Below are positions 33,469-34,152 of a stretch of 34,152 nucleotides of DNA, piece after piece (the stretch's first letter is position 1; every line of letters starts with the position of its first letter). Source of the stretch: a virus; IMG/VR virus record IMGVR_UViG_3300023116_000160, positions 1-34,152 of that record; one strand, 5' to 3'. The translations under genes were made by a program, and so were the position numbers. The notes under the pieces were generated by a model. It did no database searches. It had not been told where the DNA came from and saw nothing but the letters and a program-made list of their open reading frames with translations.

Positions 33469-33718
33469 TATATTCTCTGGACCACTTGTTTTAGATTCCA
33501 AGGATCGAACAAGCGGAGTTTATGGATGGGTAGCATTGGTCTTGGGTATTATGGCATATGATATTTATGCTATAAAGTCCAGTAAGATCGAAACTCTAAC
33601 TAGGTCTTTCTGGAGACTAACCGAAAAACCGAGCACAGGGAGCATATTTATAGGAGCGTGGTTAGGCTTAACTTTTCATCTTCTTATAGAGAAGCTAATA
33701 CGTAAACAATATAGTTAA
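33407..33718 (+). CDS. Small membrane protein of the lysis region
   Basis: 103 residues from ATG 33407. In-frame ATGs also exist at 33401 and 33413; 33407 is chosen because AGG at 33396-33398 is suitably spaced (8 bases). The frame is open further upstream to 33266, but that part only mirrors the previous gene. Two hydrophobic segments are visible: GVYGWVALVLGIMAYDIYAI and SIFIGAWLGLTFHLLI, flanked by basic residues. The pattern 'AYD.....ETL...FWR......(helix)..H' recalls a small membrane-protein family next to holins in actinobacterial phages, by memory rather than search. It likely acts with the downstream holin in the inner membrane, or as an accessory lysis protein. The overlap with the upstream gene is 62 bases. 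Confidence 0.65.
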   Translation: MSMGKIEFKSSKGFLRPKLSDIFSGPLVLDSKDRTSGVYGWVALVLGIMAYDIYAIKSSKIETLTRSFWRLTEKPSTGSIFIGAWLGLTFHLLIEKLIRKQYS

Positions 33719-33730
33719 AGAGGTTAAATT

Positions 33731-33931
33731 ATGAATAAACTTTATAAAGACGTAATAGAAAGAGCAGCTTGGACAGCGGCTCAGGCTTTCTTGGCCATTT
33801 ACACCGTTGGTGGTGTTGACGAGCTCAAGGCTGCCGCGACAGCTGGTGTTGCAGCTGCTATCAGCGTTCTCAAGGGTTTTGTTGCTACACGCGTCGGTGA
33901 TCCCGGCAGTGCAGCTACCCTTAAAGGCTGA
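33731..33931 (+). CDS. Holin, r1t-like small type
   Basis: 66 residues, with the layout of r1t-type holins common in phages of Gram-positives: a short charged N-terminus (MNKLYKDVIERAAW), a hydrophobic helix (AAQAFLAIYTVGGV), a short DELK link, a second Ala/Gly-rich helix (AAATAGVAAAISVLKGFVAT) and a polar tail (RVGDPGSAATLKG). The final 'GDP.SA' is typical of the actinophage versions I recall. Holins oligomerise in the cytoplasmic membrane to time lysis and release or activate the endolysin. AGAGG at 33719-33723 precedes ATG 33731. By hand count the gene is about 51% GC, far above the appendage genes. No endolysin is visible inside the window; it may lie just downstream. Confidence 0.8.
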   Translation: MNKLYKDVIERAAWTAAQAFLAIYTVGGVDELKAAATAGVAAAISVLKGFVATRVGDPGSAATLKG

Positions 33932-33941
33932 AGCTTAAGCT
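33932..33941. repeat. 10-base perfect palindrome after the holin stop
   Basis: AGCTTAAGCT lies directly behind the TGA of the holin gene. It is perfectly self-complementary but has no loop, so it is unlikely to form a stable RNA hairpin; a protein-binding site or chance are both possible. Confidence 0.3.
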
Positions 33942-33956
33942 ACACGTAATACCTTT

Positions 33957-33977
33957 CCCTGTGCTATAATGCACGGG
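33957..33977 (+). other. Hairpin with TATAAT in the loop
   Basis: CCCtGTGC-TATAAT-GCACGGG can fold into a 7-pair stem with one bulged T and a six-base loop. TATAAT at 33965-33970 is also a perfect -10 box, but there is no credible -35 hexamer 16-18 bases upstream. A transcript starting about 7 bases downstream would run at once into the terminator at 33995. It may be an RNA structure in the 3' end of the upstream transcript rather than a promoter. Confidence 0.45.
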
Positions 33978-33994
33978 TGAAAATCTATAGAGTG

Positions 33995-34023
33995 ACCCCG
34001 CCATTAGGCGGGGTTATTCTTTT
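33995..34023 (+). terminator. Rho-independent terminator after the holin gene
   Basis: ACCCCGCC-ATTA-GGCGGGGT (33995-34014) forms an 8-pair GC-rich stem with a four-base loop, followed by the T-rich run TATTCTTTT (34015-34023). It lies 63 bases after the holin stop and closes the late transcript, separating it from the gene starting at 34078. With the hairpin at 33957-33977 it accounts for the 146-base gap between genes, in which no tRNA or ORF is seen. Confidence 0.88.
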
Positions 34024-34077
34024 CATCAGCAAGTTTATAAGTTTTGGTAGTTTTATTTAAGATTATAAGGGAAGTAA

Positions 34078-34152
34078 GTGTCGTCATTAGATATTGAGTC
34101 AGTAGTTGAAGAGAGTGTTCTTCCGATAGATGTCGCCAATAAGTATCTGAAA
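34078..34152 (+). CDS. Start of a further gene (3' partial), function unknown
   Basis: A frame opens at GTG 34078 behind AAGGGA (34067-34072, 5-base spacing) and runs open to the window end for 25 codons (MSSLDIESVVEESVLP, then IDVANKYLK). The fragment is acidic, probably helical, and too short to assign. It lies beyond the terminator, so it starts a new transcription unit or is reached by read-through. Confidence 0.55.
   Translation, partial: MSSLDIESVVEESVLPIDVANKYLK

Noticed and set aside
33965-33970. TATAAT as a standard promoter -10 box
   Set aside because: No plausible -35 element, and the transcript would meet a strong terminator about 20 bases later; kept only as part of a hairpin.
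32768-34152. tRNA gene or integration attachment site near the right end
   Set aside because: The non-coding stretches were read for cloverleaf arms and repeated cores; only the hairpins described were found.

Overview
The window is a late structural region of a double-stranded DNA bacteriophage. Every gene I accept lies on the + strand, and genes abut or overlap by 1-8 bases for almost the whole length. A GPW/gp25-like baseplate wedge gene followed directly by a Mu gp47/baseplate J-like gene shows that the virion has a contractile (myovirus-type) tail. The DNA is AT-rich, with AGA/AGG arginine codons, ATA isoleucine codons and TTG/GTG starts. The small membrane protein and the holin at the right end look like families I associate with actinobacterial phages. 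With several peptidoglycan-directed domains in the tail, this suggests a contractile phage of a low-GC Gram-positive, perhaps an aquatic actinobacterium. The host is inference only.

Layout. Bases 1-7259 hold the 3' part of a giant tail-hub-like gene with a staphylococcal-nuclease-like domain near its C-terminus. Bases 7261-10206 encode a cell-wall hydrolase with an M15-like HxH peptidase region and a lysozyme-like fold that appears to be interrupted by an NlpC/P60 domain. Bases 10219-12784 are the compact baseplate core: an OB-fold spike-type protein, an unknown protein, a gp25-like wedge protein and a J-like wedge protein. Bases 12807-18659 encode a 1950-residue protein in the tail-protein-I position, with a seven-blade FG-GAP propeller. 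Bases 18659-24160 encode an 1833-residue protein with an inactive amidotransferase-like fold and a peptidoglycan-binding repeat. Bases 24162-32767 hold five more appendage genes; four of them share one architecture (helical N-terminus, discoidin-like sandwich, a W-P-I/L motif, beta-rich C-terminus).

From about 32768 the character changes. After a 62-base gap a consensus ribosome binding site precedes a small gene of unknown function with richer GC, then come a membrane protein overlapping it out of frame, an r1t-type holin-like gene (about 51% GC by hand count), two hairpins of which the second is a clear rho-independent terminator, and the first 25 codons of a further gene.

Taken together, the hub, wall hydrolase, spike and wedge proteins would form the baseplate and puncture the envelope. 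The giant proteins would form the outer baseplate and adhesive appendages that recognise sugars, peptidoglycan or surface protein. The last genes begin the lysis region. No tRNA, CRISPR, integrase or insertion sequence is visible.
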